Assembly (NCBI RefSeq): GCF_001548475.1
Contig: NZ_LRUJ01000007.1
Coordinates: 105,778 to 169,777, forward strand
Reading direction: 5' to 3'
From: Bordetella hinzii LMG 13501
GTDB lineage: Bacteria; Pseudomonadota; Gammaproteobacteria; Burkholderiales; Burkholderiaceae_B
Length of the DNA stretch: 64,000 nt
The translations under genes and the position numbers were made by a program. This document shows positions 10,652 to 19,744 of this stretch, one piece after another. The notes under the pieces were generated by a model, which saw only the letters and a list, made by a program, of their open reading frames with translations, was not told where the DNA came from and did no database searches. Within the stretch, counting starts at the first letter, position 1; each line of letters opens with the position of its first letter.

Positions 10652-11220
10652 AACTCATCCCCACCGCGCTGCCGGGAGTGGTGCTGGTCGAGCCCGAGGT
10701 GCTGGCCGATGGGCGCGGCTGGTTCGCCGAACGCTTTCGCCAGGACGTCTTCGAGGCGGGCCTGCGCGAACTGGGACTGCCCGCGCCCGCGCCCTTTGTG
10801 CAGGAGAACCAGTCCTCGTCCGGCCTGGGCGTGCTGCGGGGCCTGCATTACCAGCTGGCCCCGCATGCCCAGGGCAAGCTGGTCAGCGTGGTCGCCGGCG
10901 AGATATTCGACGTGGCGGTGGATATCCGGCCCGGCTCGCCGGCATTCGGGCAGTGGCTGGGTGTCAGGCTCTCGGCCGGCAATCGCCGCAGCCTCTGGAT
11001 ACCCGACGGGTTCGCCCACGGTTTCCTGTCCCTGGCCGAGGGCAGCGAAGTCCAGTACAAGGTCACCGCCTACTATGCGGCTTCGCATGAGCGCGCCCTG
11101 CGCTGGGATGATCCCGCCATCGGCATCCAATGGCCGGCCCGGCCCACGCGGCTCTCGGCGCGAGACCGGCAGGCGCCCGGGCTGCAAGAAGCCCGCGGGG
11201 CGGGGCAACTGCCCGCCTGA
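10648..11220 (+). CDS. rfbC: dTDP-4-dehydrorhamnose 3,5-epimerase
   Basis: This 190-aa cupin epimerase (RmlC) performs the third step of dTDP-L-rhamnose synthesis. The catalytic histidine lies in RGLHYQ (about residues 63-68). The remaining core motifs, including [10 protein letters not shown] and [13 protein letters not shown], are intact. It overlaps rfbA by ATGA and closes the rml operon. Confidence 0.97.
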   Translation: MKLIPTALPGVVLVEPEVLADGRGWFAERFRQDVFEAGLRELGLPAPAPFVQENQSSSGLGVLRGLHYQLAPHAQGKLVSVVAGEIFDVAVDIRPGSPAFGQWLGVRLSAGNRRSLWIPDGFAHGFLSLAEGSEVQYKVTAYYAASHERALRWDDPAIGIQWPARPTRLSARDRQAPGLQEARGAGQLPA

Positions 11221-11239
11221 CCAGCCGGTCGGCTAATTG

Positions 11240-11262
11240 TTGTAAATTCCGAAGGTTTACAA
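11240..11262. repeat. Inverted repeat before waaC
   Basis: Arms TTGTAAA (11240-11246) and TTTACAA (11256-11262) are separated by nine bases in the short AT-richer gap between rfbC and waaC. The symmetry suggests a regulator site or part of a promoter for the core genes. I cannot name a protein that binds it. Confidence 0.4.
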
Positions 11263-11298
11263 GATCCAGCGCCCGCTTGCCGGGCGCGCCTAGCGTTG

Positions 11299-12303
11299 AT
11301 GCCTACCCGCATATTGATCGTTCGCACGTCGTCTTTGGGCGATCTGGTGCACATGCTGCCCGCAATTTCCGACATTGCGCGCCACGTGCCCGATGCCCAG
11401 ATAGATTGGATAGCGGAAGAAGCATTCGCCGAGATTCCCGGCTGGCATCCGGCTGTCGGCAATGTCATCAAGGTTGCCCATCGGCGCTGGCGCAAGGCCT
11501 GGTGGTCGGATCAGGTCCGTGCCGAACGCCGCGCGCTGGCCGAGCGGCTGCGCAGCGAGCCCTATGACATCGTGCTGGACATGCAGGGCCTGCTGAAATC
11601 GGCCTGGCTGGTGCGCCAGACCCGTGGCACGCGCCATGGCCTGGATTGGCGCTCGGCGCGCGAGCCCCTGGCCTCGCTGTTCTATAACGTGCGGCACCGC
11701 GTGGAGTTCTGGCAGCCGGCCGTCATCCGCCAGCGCAAGCTGGCGGCCCAGACCTTCGGCTACACCTATAGCGGCGCGCCGGATTTCGGCCTGCAGGCCT
11801 TTTTTTCGCGTCCGCCCGATCCTCCGCCGCCCGAAGAAGGGCGCCGCCTGCACCATCTGAACAATGATCGCGGTTATGCGGTCATCATGCCCTCGGCCAG
11901 CCGCGAGGACAAACTCTGGCCCGAGGACGATTGGCGCGCCGTGTTCCGCCGCCTGCAGGATGCCGGCTGCGCCTTGCGCCTGCTGGCCGGCAATGAGCAG
12001 GAGGCCGAACGCGCCCGCCTGCTGGTCGCCGGCATGGAGGGCGTGGAAGTGCTGCCGCGCATGGACCTGACCTCCGTGGCCCGCGTGCTGGCGGGTTCGC
12101 GCCTCATGGTGGGCCTGGACAGCGGGCTGACCCATTTGTCGGCGGCGCTGGGCCGCCCGACCATAGGCATCTATCGCGCCTCCACGCCGGTGCGCACGCC
12201 GCTGGTGGGCGCCAACTACACCGCCAGCCTCGGCGACCGCGGCGCTTCGCCCTCGCGCGAGGCCGTGATGGCCGCGGTGGAGCAGGCGCTGGCGGCGCAC
12301 TGA
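11299..12303 (+). CDS. waaC: Lipopolysaccharide heptosyltransferase I
   Basis: This 334-aa GT9-family glycosyltransferase adds the first heptose to Kdo in the LPS inner core at the cytoplasmic face of the inner membrane. The N-terminus ILIVRTSSLGDLVHMLPA is the family hallmark. The nucleotide-sugar region contains MVGLDSGLTHLSAALGRPTI near residue 275. I chose the ATG at 11299; an overlapping TTG at 11296 adds one residue. It is followed after 12 bases by waaA, so the two core genes are probably one transcript. Confidence 0.93.
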   Translation: MPTRILIVRTSSLGDLVHMLPAISDIARHVPDAQIDWIAEEAFAEIPGWHPAVGNVIKVAHRRWRKAWWSDQVRAERRALAERLRSEPYDIVLDMQGLLKSAWLVRQTRGTRHGLDWRSAREPLASLFYNVRHRVEFWQPAVIRQRKLAAQTFGYTYSGAPDFGLQAFFSRPPDPPPPEEGRRLHHLNNDRGYAVIMPSASREDKLWPEDDWRAVFRRLQDAGCALRLLAGNEQEAERARLLVAGMEGVEVLPRMDLTSVARVLAGSRLMVGLDSGLTHLSAALGRPTIGIYRASTPVRTPLVGANYTASLGDRGASPSREAVMAAVEQALAAH

Positions 12304-12315
12304 GCGGGGGCGGAC

Positions 12316-13587
12316 TTGCGGCGCAGCCTCTACACCGGCCTGTTTCGCGTCGCGGCGCCGCTGCTGTGGCTAGGGATGTGGCGCCGCTCGCGGCGCGTGC
12401 CCGGGCAATGGGAGGTGCTGGCCCGCACGCGCTTCGGCCATCCCGAGGCCGGCGCCACCCAAGGCGCGGTGTGGGTGCATGCGGTCAGCCTGGGCGAGAC
12501 CCGCGCCGCCCAGCCGCTGGTGGCGGCGCTGCTGGCGCGCGGCCTGCCCGTGCTGCTGACCCATATGACGGCAACCGGCCGCGCCGAAGGCGCGCGACTG
12601 TTCGGCCAGGCCATCGCGGCCGGGCAGTTGCGCCAGGCCTGGCTGCCCTATGACTTCCCGGGCGCGACCCGGCGTTTTCTCGATCACCACGCCCCGCGCT
12701 GCGGCCTGATCATCGAGCGCGAAATCTGGCCCAACCTGTTGGCCGCCGCGCGGGCCCGGGGCCTGCCCATGGCCCTGGTCAGCGCGAGGTTCTCGGCGCG
12801 CTCGCTGCGGGCGGCCCGGCGCCTGGGCGCGGTCATGCGCGAGGCCATTGCCGGCCTGGACCAAGTGCTGGCCCAGACCGAGGCGGACGCCCAGCGGCTG
12901 CGCGAGGCGGGGGCGAGCGCGGTCTCGGTCACCGGCAACCTGAAGTTCGATGTCGACCTGCCGCCGGCGCAATTGCGCGACGGCCACGCCTGGCGCGATG
13001 CGGCCGGCAGGCCGGTGGTGGCCATCGCCAGCACGCGCGAGGGCGAGGATGCGCTGTTTCTGCAGGCCATGCGCGCATTGCCCGAGCCTCGTCCGCTCTA
13101 TCTGTTGATTCCGCGCCATCCCCAGCGTTTCGACCAGGCCTGGGCACAGGCCGAGGCGGCCGGCCTGCGGGCCGTGCGGCGTTCGGTATCGCAGGCCGTG
13201 CCTGGCGCCGGGATCGACCTGGTGGTGGGCGACACCCTGGGCGAGATGCCTTTCTATTACGCCGCGGCCGACGTGGCCGTCATCGGCGGCAGCTTCGCTC
13301 CCTTGGGCGGGCAGAACCTGATCGAGGCCTGCGCGGCGGGCACGCCGGTGATCACCGGCCCGCATACCTTCAATTTCGAGCAGGCCACGCGCGATGCCAT
13401 CGAGGCCGGCGCGGCCGAGCGCGTCCATGATGCGCGCCAGGCGCTGCAACTGGCCGCCCAGTGGCTCGCCGATCCGGCCTTGCTGCAGCGCCGCGCCTGC
13501 GCCGCGCGCGATTGGACGGCTGCCCATACTGGCGCCGTGGCGCGCAGCCTGCATGCCCTGCGCGACATGCTGGGCATCCAGGAGTGA
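12316..13587 (+). CDS. waaA: 3-deoxy-D-manno-octulosonic acid (Kdo) transferase
   Basis: This 423-aa GT30 enzyme (KdtA) links Kdo to lipid IVA. Features include the N-terminal membrane-proximal helix (LFRVAAPLLWLGMW), HAVSLGETRAA, the EREIWPNLL acceptor-side segment near residue 135, and the C-terminal donor region VIGGSFAPLGGQNLIEACA. The start is a TTG at 12316 behind a purine-rich stretch; no ATG or GTG fits the conserved N-terminus. Whether it transfers one or two Kdo units cannot be read from sequence. Confidence 0.94.
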   Translation: MRRSLYTGLFRVAAPLLWLGMWRRSRRVPGQWEVLARTRFGHPEAGATQGAVWVHAVSLGETRAAQPLVAALLARGLPVLLTHMTATGRAEGARLFGQAIAAGQLRQAWLPYDFPGATRRFLDHHAPRCGLIIEREIWPNLLAAARARGLPMALVSARFSARSLRAARRLGAVMREAIAGLDQVLAQTEADAQRLREAGASAVSVTGNLKFDVDLPPAQLRDGHAWRDAAGRPVVAIASTREGEDALFLQAMRALPEPRPLYLLIPRHPQRFDQAWAQAEAAGLRAVRRSVSQAVPGAGIDLVVGDTLGEMPFYYAAADVAVIGGSFAPLGGQNLIEACAAGTPVITGPHTFNFEQATRDAIEAGAAERVHDARQALQLAAQWLADPALLQRRACAARDWTAAHTGAVARSLHALRDMLGIQE

Positions 13588-13591
13588 CGCC

Positions 13592-13756
13592 TCAGCCCGG
13601 GCGCTTGGGCGCCAGGCTGATGTGATCGGCGTTCAGTTCCTGGTTCAGGCGGCGGGGATCGCGGCCTTCGTCATCGGGGCGGGGCCCCAGCCAACCTTGT
13701 CCCAGGCCGTAGGCCCAGAGATTGGCCAGCAGGATCACGAGAAACAGGATGCGCAT
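13592..13756 (-). CDS. Small single-pass membrane protein overlapping coaX
   Basis: A 54-residue peptide with one N-terminal hydrophobic helix (ILFLVILLANLWAYGLGQG), then a polar tail rich in Asp, Asn and Arg ending KRPG. I chose the ATG at 13756 because the helix begins there. The start is 14 bases downstream of the coaX stop, so it is probably the last gene of a birA-coaX transcript. Function unknown. The position behind coaX and the sensible membrane-protein composition argue that it is real. Confidence 0.6.
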   Translation of the reverse strand: MRILFLVILLANLWAYGLGQGWLGPRPDDEGRDPRRLNQELNADHISLAPKRPG

Positions 13757-13769
13757 GGGCCCTCGTCTG

Positions 13770-14555
13770 TCAGTTGGAGCCGTCGGCGGCCAGGGCGGCC
13801 AGGCCATCGAGCACGGGGGCCTGGAGAATGACGGGCCGGGGTGCGGCGCCGCGGCTGGCGCCGACCAGCAGCAGCAGCCGTTCTATCTCGGGTCGGACCT
13901 CGGCCCAGCCGCCGCCGGCGACATAGACTTCCGGCGCCTGGCCATAGCGGTCATGGCCGGCCAGCCATTGGCGCACCAGCGCGCCGGCCTGGGCTGCGGC
14001 GATGCCGGTGGCAATGGCCTCATGGGTTTCGGTCGGATAGGGGGTGACGGGCCCTTCGGCCAGCGGCAGATTGGCCGTGCCATGCACCAGCGAGCCGCGC
14101 ATCATGGCCGGGCCGGGCAGGATGAGGCCGCCGGCGAACTCATTGTCCGGGCCCAGGGTGTCCAGCGTGGTGGCCGTGCCGAAGGAGGCCAGCAGGGCGG
14201 GCGGGTGGCCCGTGGGCAGGCGCATCCGCAGGCCCAGCATGGCCGCCCAGCGGTCCGCGCCCAGCTGCGCCTGGTTGCGATAGGCGTTGGTCATGCCCAG
14301 GGCCTCGCGGCGCGGGCGCATCCACGTTATGCCGCAGCCCGCCAGGGCCGCGGCGATCGCTTCGCCCCTTGCGGGGCCCGCGACATTGACGCCGATGGCG
14401 CGCGTGGGCTTGTCCGCCAGGGCCTGCAGCCAGGCGCCCAGGGCCCGCAGGTCCAGGTTGTCGAAAGCCACGGGTTCGGGTTCGCGCGCGCCGGTCCGAG
14501 GGTCTAGCCAGCCGAGCTTCAGGCGGCTGTTGCCGGAATCGATGAGCAGGATCAT
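13770..14555 (-). CDS. coaX: Type III pantothenate kinase (Baf-like)
   Basis: This 261-aa ASKHA-fold kinase makes 4'-phosphopantothenate, the first step of coenzyme A synthesis. It begins [16 protein letters not shown], the phosphate-1 motif. [11 protein letters not shown] and a phosphate-2-like [15 protein letters not shown] (the threonine-rich adenosine region) are also visible. The ATG overlaps the birA stop by ATGA. In Bordetella pertussis the orthologous birA-linked gene is baf, the Bvg accessory factor reported to raise pertussis toxin gene expression; that is knowledge of the family and is not tested here. Confidence 0.92.
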   Translation of the reverse strand: MILLIDSGNSRLKLGWLDPRTGAREPEPVAFDNLDLRALGAWLQALADKPTRAIGVNVAGPARGEAIAAALAGCGITWMRPRREALGMTNAYRNQAQLGADRWAAMLGLRMRLPTGHPPALLASFGTATTLDTLGPDNEFAGGLILPGPAMMRGSLVHGTANLPLAEGPVTPYPTETHEAIATGIAAAQAGALVRQWLAGHDRYGQAPEVYVAGGGWAEVRPEIERLLLLVGASRGAAPRPVILQAPVLDGLAALAADGSN

Positions 14556-15376
14556 GGCTGGGCGCGCACCGAGATTTCGCCGGCCGACACGCTGACCAGG
14601 CCGCGGTCGCCGCGCACCTGCAGCCGCCCCATGGCATCCACGCCGGCGGCCTGGCCGGCATGGAGGACCTCGCCCCGGTCGATCACATGGACGGCGCGGC
14701 CGGCCAGCGCGTCGGCGCTGGCGTAGCGCTCGACAAAGGCCTCGAAGCCTGCCTGTTCGAGCTCGGCCACGGCCTGTTGCCAAGCCAGGGCCGCCGCCTG
14801 CACGATATCGGCGGCTTCGGCGACGCCGCCGCCTTCGACCTGGGTCCAGTCGGCGATGGCGCGCCCCAGGCTGGCCGACAGCGTATCGGCATCGCGCAGA
14901 TTCACGCCCATGCCGATGACGACGGTATAGCCGTCGCCGTCCGGATTGCGGGTGGTCTCGGCCAGCACGCCGGCCAGCTTGGCCTCATGCCATTGCACAT
15001 CGTTGGGCCATTTCACGCAGACGCCGTCATGGCCGCTCAGGCGGCGCAGGGCTTCGCAGGCCGCCAGGCCCGCCAGGGGCGAGAGCGCGGGCAGCTGGGC
15101 GGGAGGCAGGCGCACATCGAAGGCACAGGAGAACATCAGCGTGGCGCCGCTGCGGTTCTGCCAGGCGCGGCCGGCGCGGCCGCGGCCGGCTTCTTGCAGA
15201 TGGGCGCCCAGCAGCCAGGGCTTGGCGTCGCGGCTGTGGCGCGCGCGTGCCAGCAGGTCGGCATTGGTCGAGCCGGTGCTGGCCACCCATTGCACATGGG
15301 CGAAGCCGGGCAGGCGCGCCTGGACGGCGCGTTGCAGCGCATCGGGCGCGGGCAGGTCGAGGGCTTGAACAGACAT
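14552..15376 (-). CDS. birA: Biotin-[acetyl-CoA-carboxylase] ligase, monofunctional
   Basis: This 274-aa biotin protein ligase makes biotinyl-AMP and biotinylates AccB. STN at residues 36-38, the biotin loop [12 protein letters not shown] at 61-72, KWPND at 122-126 and the lysine in KLAGVL at 133-138 are intact. The N-terminal winged-helix DNA-binding domain of the E. coli enzyme is missing: only about 25 residues precede the catalytic core. It is therefore a ligase only, not a biotin-operon repressor. Confidence 0.94.
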   Translation of the reverse strand: MSVQALDLPAPDALQRAVQARLPGFAHVQWVASTGSTNADLLARARHSRDAKPWLLGAHLQEAGRGRAGRAWQNRSGATLMFSCAFDVRLPPAQLPALSPLAGLAACEALRRLSGHDGVCVKWPNDVQWHEAKLAGVLAETTRNPDGDGYTVVIGMGVNLRDADTLSASLGRAIADWTQVEGGGVAEAADIVQAAALAWQQAVAELEQAGFEAFVERYASADALAGRAVHVIDRGEVLHAGQAAGVDAMGRLQVRGDRGLVSVSAGEISVRAQP

Positions 15377-15463
15377 GATGGCCCGAATTGTAGGGCAACG
15401 CGGTCTTTCATCTGGACGTTATATGATGTGTAACGGCCAGAATCACCGTTTTTCTCCCACGCC

Positions 15464-16597
15464 ATGCACCAGCAACGACTGCCCGACCGCGATTGCCAGG
15501 CGCCGCCCATGCGCAGGGACGGCGCCGTGGTCTATCTGGGGGGCGACTGGAGCTTGCAGGCCCTGGCCGTCCGCGGTCAGGTGCAGGCCCGCCGCGAGGC
15601 CTTGGCCCAGGCCAATGAGAATACCCGCTGGGACCTGCGCGGCATCGAGCGCCTGGACACCATCGGGGCCAACCTGCTGTGGCGGGCCTGGGGCGAGCGC
15701 CTGCCCGAGCGGCTGCGCCTGACCGAGGGTCAGCGCGAGGTCTTCGACGCCTTGGCGGCCAATCCGGGCGGCGATGCGCCGCAAGCGCCCCAGCCCGACC
15801 GGCTGGGCTGGCTGGCGGCCATCGGCCAGGCCGTGTTCGACGCGGCCAGCAATGGCCTGACGCTGATACGCATGCTGGGCCAGCTGATGCTCGACTTCGT
15901 GGGCCTGCTGCTGCGGCCTTCGCGTGGCCCTTGGCGCGAGATCTCCGCCCAGGTCTATCGCACCGGCGCCCAGGCCCTGGGCATCACGGCCCTGGTCGGC
16001 TTCCTGATCGGCGTGGTGCTTTCCTACCTGTCGGCGCAGCAATTGCAGATCTTCGGCGCCGACCGCTTCATTGTGCGGTTGCTGGGCGTGTCCATCGTGC
16101 GCGAGCTGGGACCGGTGCTGGCGGCCATCCTCGTGGCGGGCCGTTCCGGTTCGGCTATCACGGCCCAGATTGGCGTGATGCGCGTCACGCAGGAGCTGGA
16201 CGCCATGAACGTGATGGGCATTTCGCACAGCCAGCGGCTCATCCTGCCGCGCGTGCTGGCCCTGGCCATCACCATGCCCCTGCTGGTGCTGTGGACCGAC
16301 GCCATGGCCCTCATGGGCGGCATGCTGGCCGCCCAGATGCAGCTGGGCATTTCGGCACAGTGGTTCATCGAGTCGCTGCCGGGCGCCATCACGCTCACCA
16401 ATTATTGGATAGGCATCTTCAAGGGCGTGTCCTTCGGCGTGCTGATCGCCCTGGTGGCCTGCCACTTCGGCCTGCGCATCAAGCCCAACACCGAAAGCCT
16501 GGGACGCGGCACGACCACATCGGTGGTGACGTCGATCACCGGCGTCATCCTGGTCGATGCGCTGTACGCCGTGATCTTCAGCAAGATGGGCATCTGA
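15464..16597 (+). CDS. MlaE-family permease with N-terminal STAS-like domain
   Basis: This 377-aa protein has a soluble N-terminus of about 100 residues resembling a STAS/MlaB fold (YLGGDWSLQALAVRGQV, then DLRGIERLDTIGANLL), followed by an MlaE permease with five or six hydrophobic segments. Permease hallmarks are IVRELGPVLAAILVAGRSGS and AITAQIGVMRVTQELDAM. The system moves phospholipid across the envelope. In E. coli the STAS subunit MlaB is a separate protein, so here it appears fused to the permease. The gene is divergent from birA and heads an operon with an ATPase, an MCE protein and a lipoprotein. Confidence 0.88.
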   Translation: MHQQRLPDRDCQAPPMRRDGAVVYLGGDWSLQALAVRGQVQARREALAQANENTRWDLRGIERLDTIGANLLWRAWGERLPERLRLTEGQREVFDALAANPGGDAPQAPQPDRLGWLAAIGQAVFDAASNGLTLIRMLGQLMLDFVGLLLRPSRGPWREISAQVYRTGAQALGITALVGFLIGVVLSYLSAQQLQIFGADRFIVRLLGVSIVRELGPVLAAILVAGRSGSAITAQIGVMRVTQELDAMNVMGISHSQRLILPRVLALAITMPLLVLWTDAMALMGGMLAAQMQLGISAQWFIESLPGAITLTNYWIGIFKGVSFGVLIALVACHFGLRIKPNTESLGRGTTTSVVTSITGVILVDALYAVIFSKMGI

Positions 16598-17424
16598 TGG
16601 ATACGCCGGCCATTCCCGAGGACTGCCTGACGCTCACGCCCGTCATTTCGGTCACCGGCCTGCGCACGGCTTTCGGCGACCATGTCGTGCACGAGAATCT
16701 CAACCTGACGGTCTACCCGGGGGAGATACTGGTCCTGGTGGGCGGTTCGGGTTCCGGCAAGACCGTGCTGCTGCGGCAGATCATCGGGCTGGCCCGGCCG
16801 GCCCGCGGCGAGGTGCGCATCCTGGGACGCGACATCTCCACGCTGGGCATGAGCGAGCGCCGCCGCCTCTCGGAGCGCTGGGGCATGCTGTTCCAGGCGG
16901 GCGCGCTGTTCTCGGCGCTGTCGGTATTCGATAACGTGGCGCTGCCCCTGCGCGAATTGCGCACCCTGCCCGAAGACCTCATCCAGGACGTCGTGATGTG
17001 CCGCCTGGACATGGTCGGCCTCAATGCCGGCGACGCGCTCAAGAGCCCTTCGGATCTTTCCGGCGGCATGATCAAGCGGGTCGCCCTGGCGCGGGCGCTG
17101 GCGCTGGACCCGGAATTGCTCTTCCTGGACGAACCGACCGCGGGCCTGGACCCCCTGCGCTCCGATGAGTTCGTCGAGCTGGTGCGCAGCCTGCACCGGC
17201 AGCTGGGATTCACGGTGGTGATGGTCACCCACGATCTCGACACCCTGCTGGCGCTGGCCACGCGCGTGGCGGTGCTGGCCGACAAGCGTGTCATCGCTTG
17301 CGACAAGGTGTCCGAGATCCTGAAGATCCACCACCCTTTCATTCAAAGTTTCTTCCTGGGCGAGCGGGGCAGGCGCGCGCTCGGGGACCTTGCACCAAAG
17401 GACGCAGGCAATGGAAAACCGTAG
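16597..17424 (+). CDS. MlaF-like ABC transporter ATP-binding protein
   Basis: A 275-aa ATPase that partners the MlaE-type permease. Walker A GGSGSGKT is at residues 49-56, the signature LSGGMIKRVALARAL near 154-168, and Walker B LLFLDEPTAGLDP near 173. The start overlaps the permease stop by one base (TGATG), implying tight translational coupling. The Met in the signature (GGMIKR rather than GGQ) is typical of MlaF/Mkl ATPases. Confidence 0.92.
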   Translation: MDTPAIPEDCLTLTPVISVTGLRTAFGDHVVHENLNLTVYPGEILVLVGGSGSGKTVLLRQIIGLARPARGEVRILGRDISTLGMSERRRLSERWGMLFQAGALFSALSVFDNVALPLRELRTLPEDLIQDVVMCRLDMVGLNAGDALKSPSDLSGGMIKRVALARALALDPELLFLDEPTAGLDPLRSDEFVELVRSLHRQLGFTVVMVTHDLDTLLALATRVAVLADKRVIACDKVSEILKIHHPFIQSFFLGERGRRALGDLAPKDAGNGKP

Positions 17425-18337
17425 TCATGCCTTGCTGGCCGGGATCTTCACCCTGGTGTTGCTGGCCGCCGCCGCGCTGGTGGCCGTCTGGGTCGGCCGC
17501 GACCGCTCCACCGTCAAGGTCTACGACATCGTTTCTTCGGCCCCGGTCAGCGGGCTGACCGCGCAATCGACCGTGCGCTACCAGGGCGTGCCGGTGGGCA
17601 AGGTGCAATCGCTGATGCTCAATCCCAGCCGGCCAGGCGAGGTGCGCATCCGCATCGGCGTCTCTCCCAATACACCCATCACCGCGTCGACCTGGGCCGA
17701 ACTGGGCGTGCAGGGCGTGACCGGCCAGGCCAATATCGAGCTGCGCGACAACGGCGGTTCGACGGAGTTGCTGGTGGCCCAGGACAACCAGCCGCCCGAC
17801 ATCCCCTTGCGGCCGGGTCTGTTCGACCGGCTCGAGCAACGCGGCTCGGCGCTGCTGGCCAAGTTCGAGGACACCGCCGAAGAGCTGCGCCAGCTCATGA
17901 GCCCGTCGAATATCGAAGCCCTCAGCCTCACGCTCAAGAACACGGCCGAAATCAGCACCCAGCTCAGGGACGCCAGCCGCGATCTCGCCCCGGCGCTGCG
18001 CAAGGTGGGCCCGCTGGTGGACTCGCTGGGCAAGGTCTCGGCCGATGCCTCCGCGCTGATGCAATCGGCCAACCAGTCGCTGGCGCGCCTGAATGCCCCC
18101 GATGGCCCCTTGTCGGTCGCCGGCCGCAGCCTGCAGGAGATCGCCCGCGCCGCGGCGCGCCTGGATCGTGAAACCCTGCCGGCCGTCACCGACATGGCGC
18201 AGTCGGTCAATGGCGCGGCGCGCAGCGCCCAGTCGGCCCTGCGCCGCGTGGGCGATACGCCGCAATCCATCCTGTTCGGGCCCGCGCCTGTCGAGCCCGG
18301 CCCGGGCGAGCCCGGTTTTGCCGGCTTTAGGAGATGA
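17411..18337 (+). CDS. MlaD/MCE-family periplasmic lipid-binding protein
   Basis: A 308-aa protein with one N-terminal membrane helix (about residues 8-28), an MCE domain at about 37-115 (VSGLTAQSTVRYQGVPVGKV) and a long helical C-terminal region rich in Ala and Ser. It should form the periplasmic ring or tube of the transporter. I chose the ATG at 17411, preceded by GCAGGCA and overlapping the ATPase gene by 14 bases. The C-terminal extension is longer than in MlaD (about 180 aa) and closer to PqiB/YrbD-like tube-forming proteins. Confidence 0.9.
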   Translation: MENRSHALLAGIFTLVLLAAAALVAVWVGRDRSTVKVYDIVSSAPVSGLTAQSTVRYQGVPVGKVQSLMLNPSRPGEVRIRIGVSPNTPITASTWAELGVQGVTGQANIELRDNGGSTELLVAQDNQPPDIPLRPGLFDRLEQRGSALLAKFEDTAEELRQLMSPSNIEALSLTLKNTAEISTQLRDASRDLAPALRKVGPLVDSLGKVSADASALMQSANQSLARLNAPDGPLSVAGRSLQEIARAAARLDRETLPAVTDMAQSVNGAARSAQSALRRVGDTPQSILFGPAPVEPGPGEPGFAGFRR

Positions 18338-18341
18338 ACGC

Positions 18342-18932
18342 ATGAACAAGATCTGCCTGGCCGCGGTGCTGGCCTTGGCGTTGAGCGGTTGCGGCGTGGG
18401 CCGCGTGGCGCCCCAGGCTTCGCTGTTCGACCTCGGACCCGAGTCGCCGGCGGCCGCCCAGCTGCCGCCGCGCACCGCCATCGTGCTGGCCTATTCCGCC
18501 TCCGCCGCGCTGGGCGATACCGGCGTGATCTGGCGCGTGGGCGACAGCACCACGCCCAAGGCCTATGCCGGTTTCCGCTGGACAGAGCCGCCGTCCAGCC
18601 TGGTGCGCCAGCGCCTGCAGGACCGGCTCTCGCGCGAAGGCGCGGTGCTCAGCGACAGCGCTGGTACCGGCGCGCCGCAACTGCGCGTCACCCTGACGCG
18701 CTTCGAGCAGGTCTTCGCGCCGGACGGCGCCTCCAGCCGGGGCGAGGTCGCCCTGCAGGCGGTATTGCTGCGAGACGGCAAGCTCTTGGGCCAGCGGCGT
18801 TTCGCCCGCCAGGCCGCCGCGCCGACGCAGGATGCCGCGGGCGGCGTGGCGGCGCTGCGCCAGGCCACCGATGCCGCGGCCGACGACTTGGCCGCCTGGC
18901 TGGCCTCGGTCTTGCCGCCAAGGGCCGGTTAA
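18342..18932 (+). CDS. ABC-type transport auxiliary lipoprotein (PqiC/YmbA-like)
   Basis: A 196-aa lipoprotein. The signal peptide ends in the lipobox LALSGC with Cys17 as the lipidation site. A single ABC-transport auxiliary domain (DUF330-like) follows, with the typical strand SLFDLGPESP and the helical stretch RQRLQDRLSREGAVL. It is the last gene of the MCE cluster and likely sits in the outer membrane as the end of the lipid route. The start ATG at 18342 is preceded by TAGGAGATG. Family assignment rests on context plus pattern. Confidence 0.82.
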   Translation: MNKICLAAVLALALSGCGVGRVAPQASLFDLGPESPAAAQLPPRTAIVLAYSASAALGDTGVIWRVGDSTTPKAYAGFRWTEPPSSLVRQRLQDRLSREGAVLSDSAGTGAPQLRVTLTRFEQVFAPDGASSRGEVALQAVLLRDGKLLGQRRFARQAAAPTQDAAGGVAALRQATDAAADDLAAWLASVLPPRAG

Positions 18933-18964
18933 CATCGCGGTTTTGCGTTTTTGCGGATAGGCCC

Positions 18965-19612
18965 ATGTTTGCACATACCGACATCCTCGCTTTTACCGGC
19001 GCCGCCGGGCGCATTGAATGCGCCGTGGACTATCCTGACGGCGATCCGCGCGGATGGGCGCTGGTGCTGCATCCGCATCCGCTGCACGGCGGCGCGCGCG
19101 ACAACAAGGTCGTCACCACCATCGCGCGCGCTTGCGTGAGCGCCGGGCTGGTGGTGGTGCGGCCCAACTTCCGCGGCGTGGGCGCATCCGAGGGCGAGTT
19201 CGATCGCGCCGTCGGCGAGACCGAAGACATGCTGGGCCTGATCCCGCAGATCCGCCAGGCCCTGCCCGATCTGGCCGGCGCGCCCTGGGTGCTGGGCGGC
19301 TTTTCCTTCGGCACGGCGGTGGCCGCGCAAGTCTATGCCACGCTGGCCGAGCAGGGCGCCCAGCCCGGCGCGCTCATGCTGATGGGGCCCGCCGTGGGGC
19401 GTTTCCAGTTCCGCGAGGTCGACCTGCCCGAAGACACGTTGCTGGTGCATGGCGAGAACGACGAGGTCGTGCCGCTGGGCGAGGCCATGGATTGGGCGCG
19501 GCCGCGCAACCTGCCCATCGTCGTGATTCCCGGCGCTTCGCATTTCTTCCACGGCAAACTCATCACGCTGCGCAACCTGGTCGCGCAGCGCCTGAAACTG
19601 GCACTGGGCTGA
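18965..19612 (+). CDS. Alpha/beta hydrolase (dienelactone hydrolase-like)
   Basis: A 215-aa cytoplasmic alpha/beta hydrolase of the short COG2945 type. LHPHPLHGGARDNKV near residue 36 is typical, with the nucleophile elbow GGFSFGTA (Ser about 115), the acid in HGENDEVVP (about 162) and the base in PGASHFFHGK (about 193). The substrate is unknown. The 32-base gap from the lipoprotein gene allows co-transcription with the MCE operon. Confidence 0.85.
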   Translation: MFAHTDILAFTGAAGRIECAVDYPDGDPRGWALVLHPHPLHGGARDNKVVTTIARACVSAGLVVVRPNFRGVGASEGEFDRAVGETEDMLGLIPQIRQALPDLAGAPWVLGGFSFGTAVAAQVYATLAEQGAQPGALMLMGPAVGRFQFREVDLPEDTLLVHGENDEVVPLGEAMDWARPRNLPIVVIPGASHFFHGKLITLRNLVAQRLKLALG

Positions 19613-19744
19613 ATTCCGCGGCGTTGCATCGCGTTGCATGTTTGCGCCATGCCGGGAACGTTTGGCCCGCGGTTGTGTCGGATACGCTGCCTATAATGTT
19701 GTGCCGCCGTGCTCGCGGCCGGCCCTCTTTGAACCTCCTAGCCG

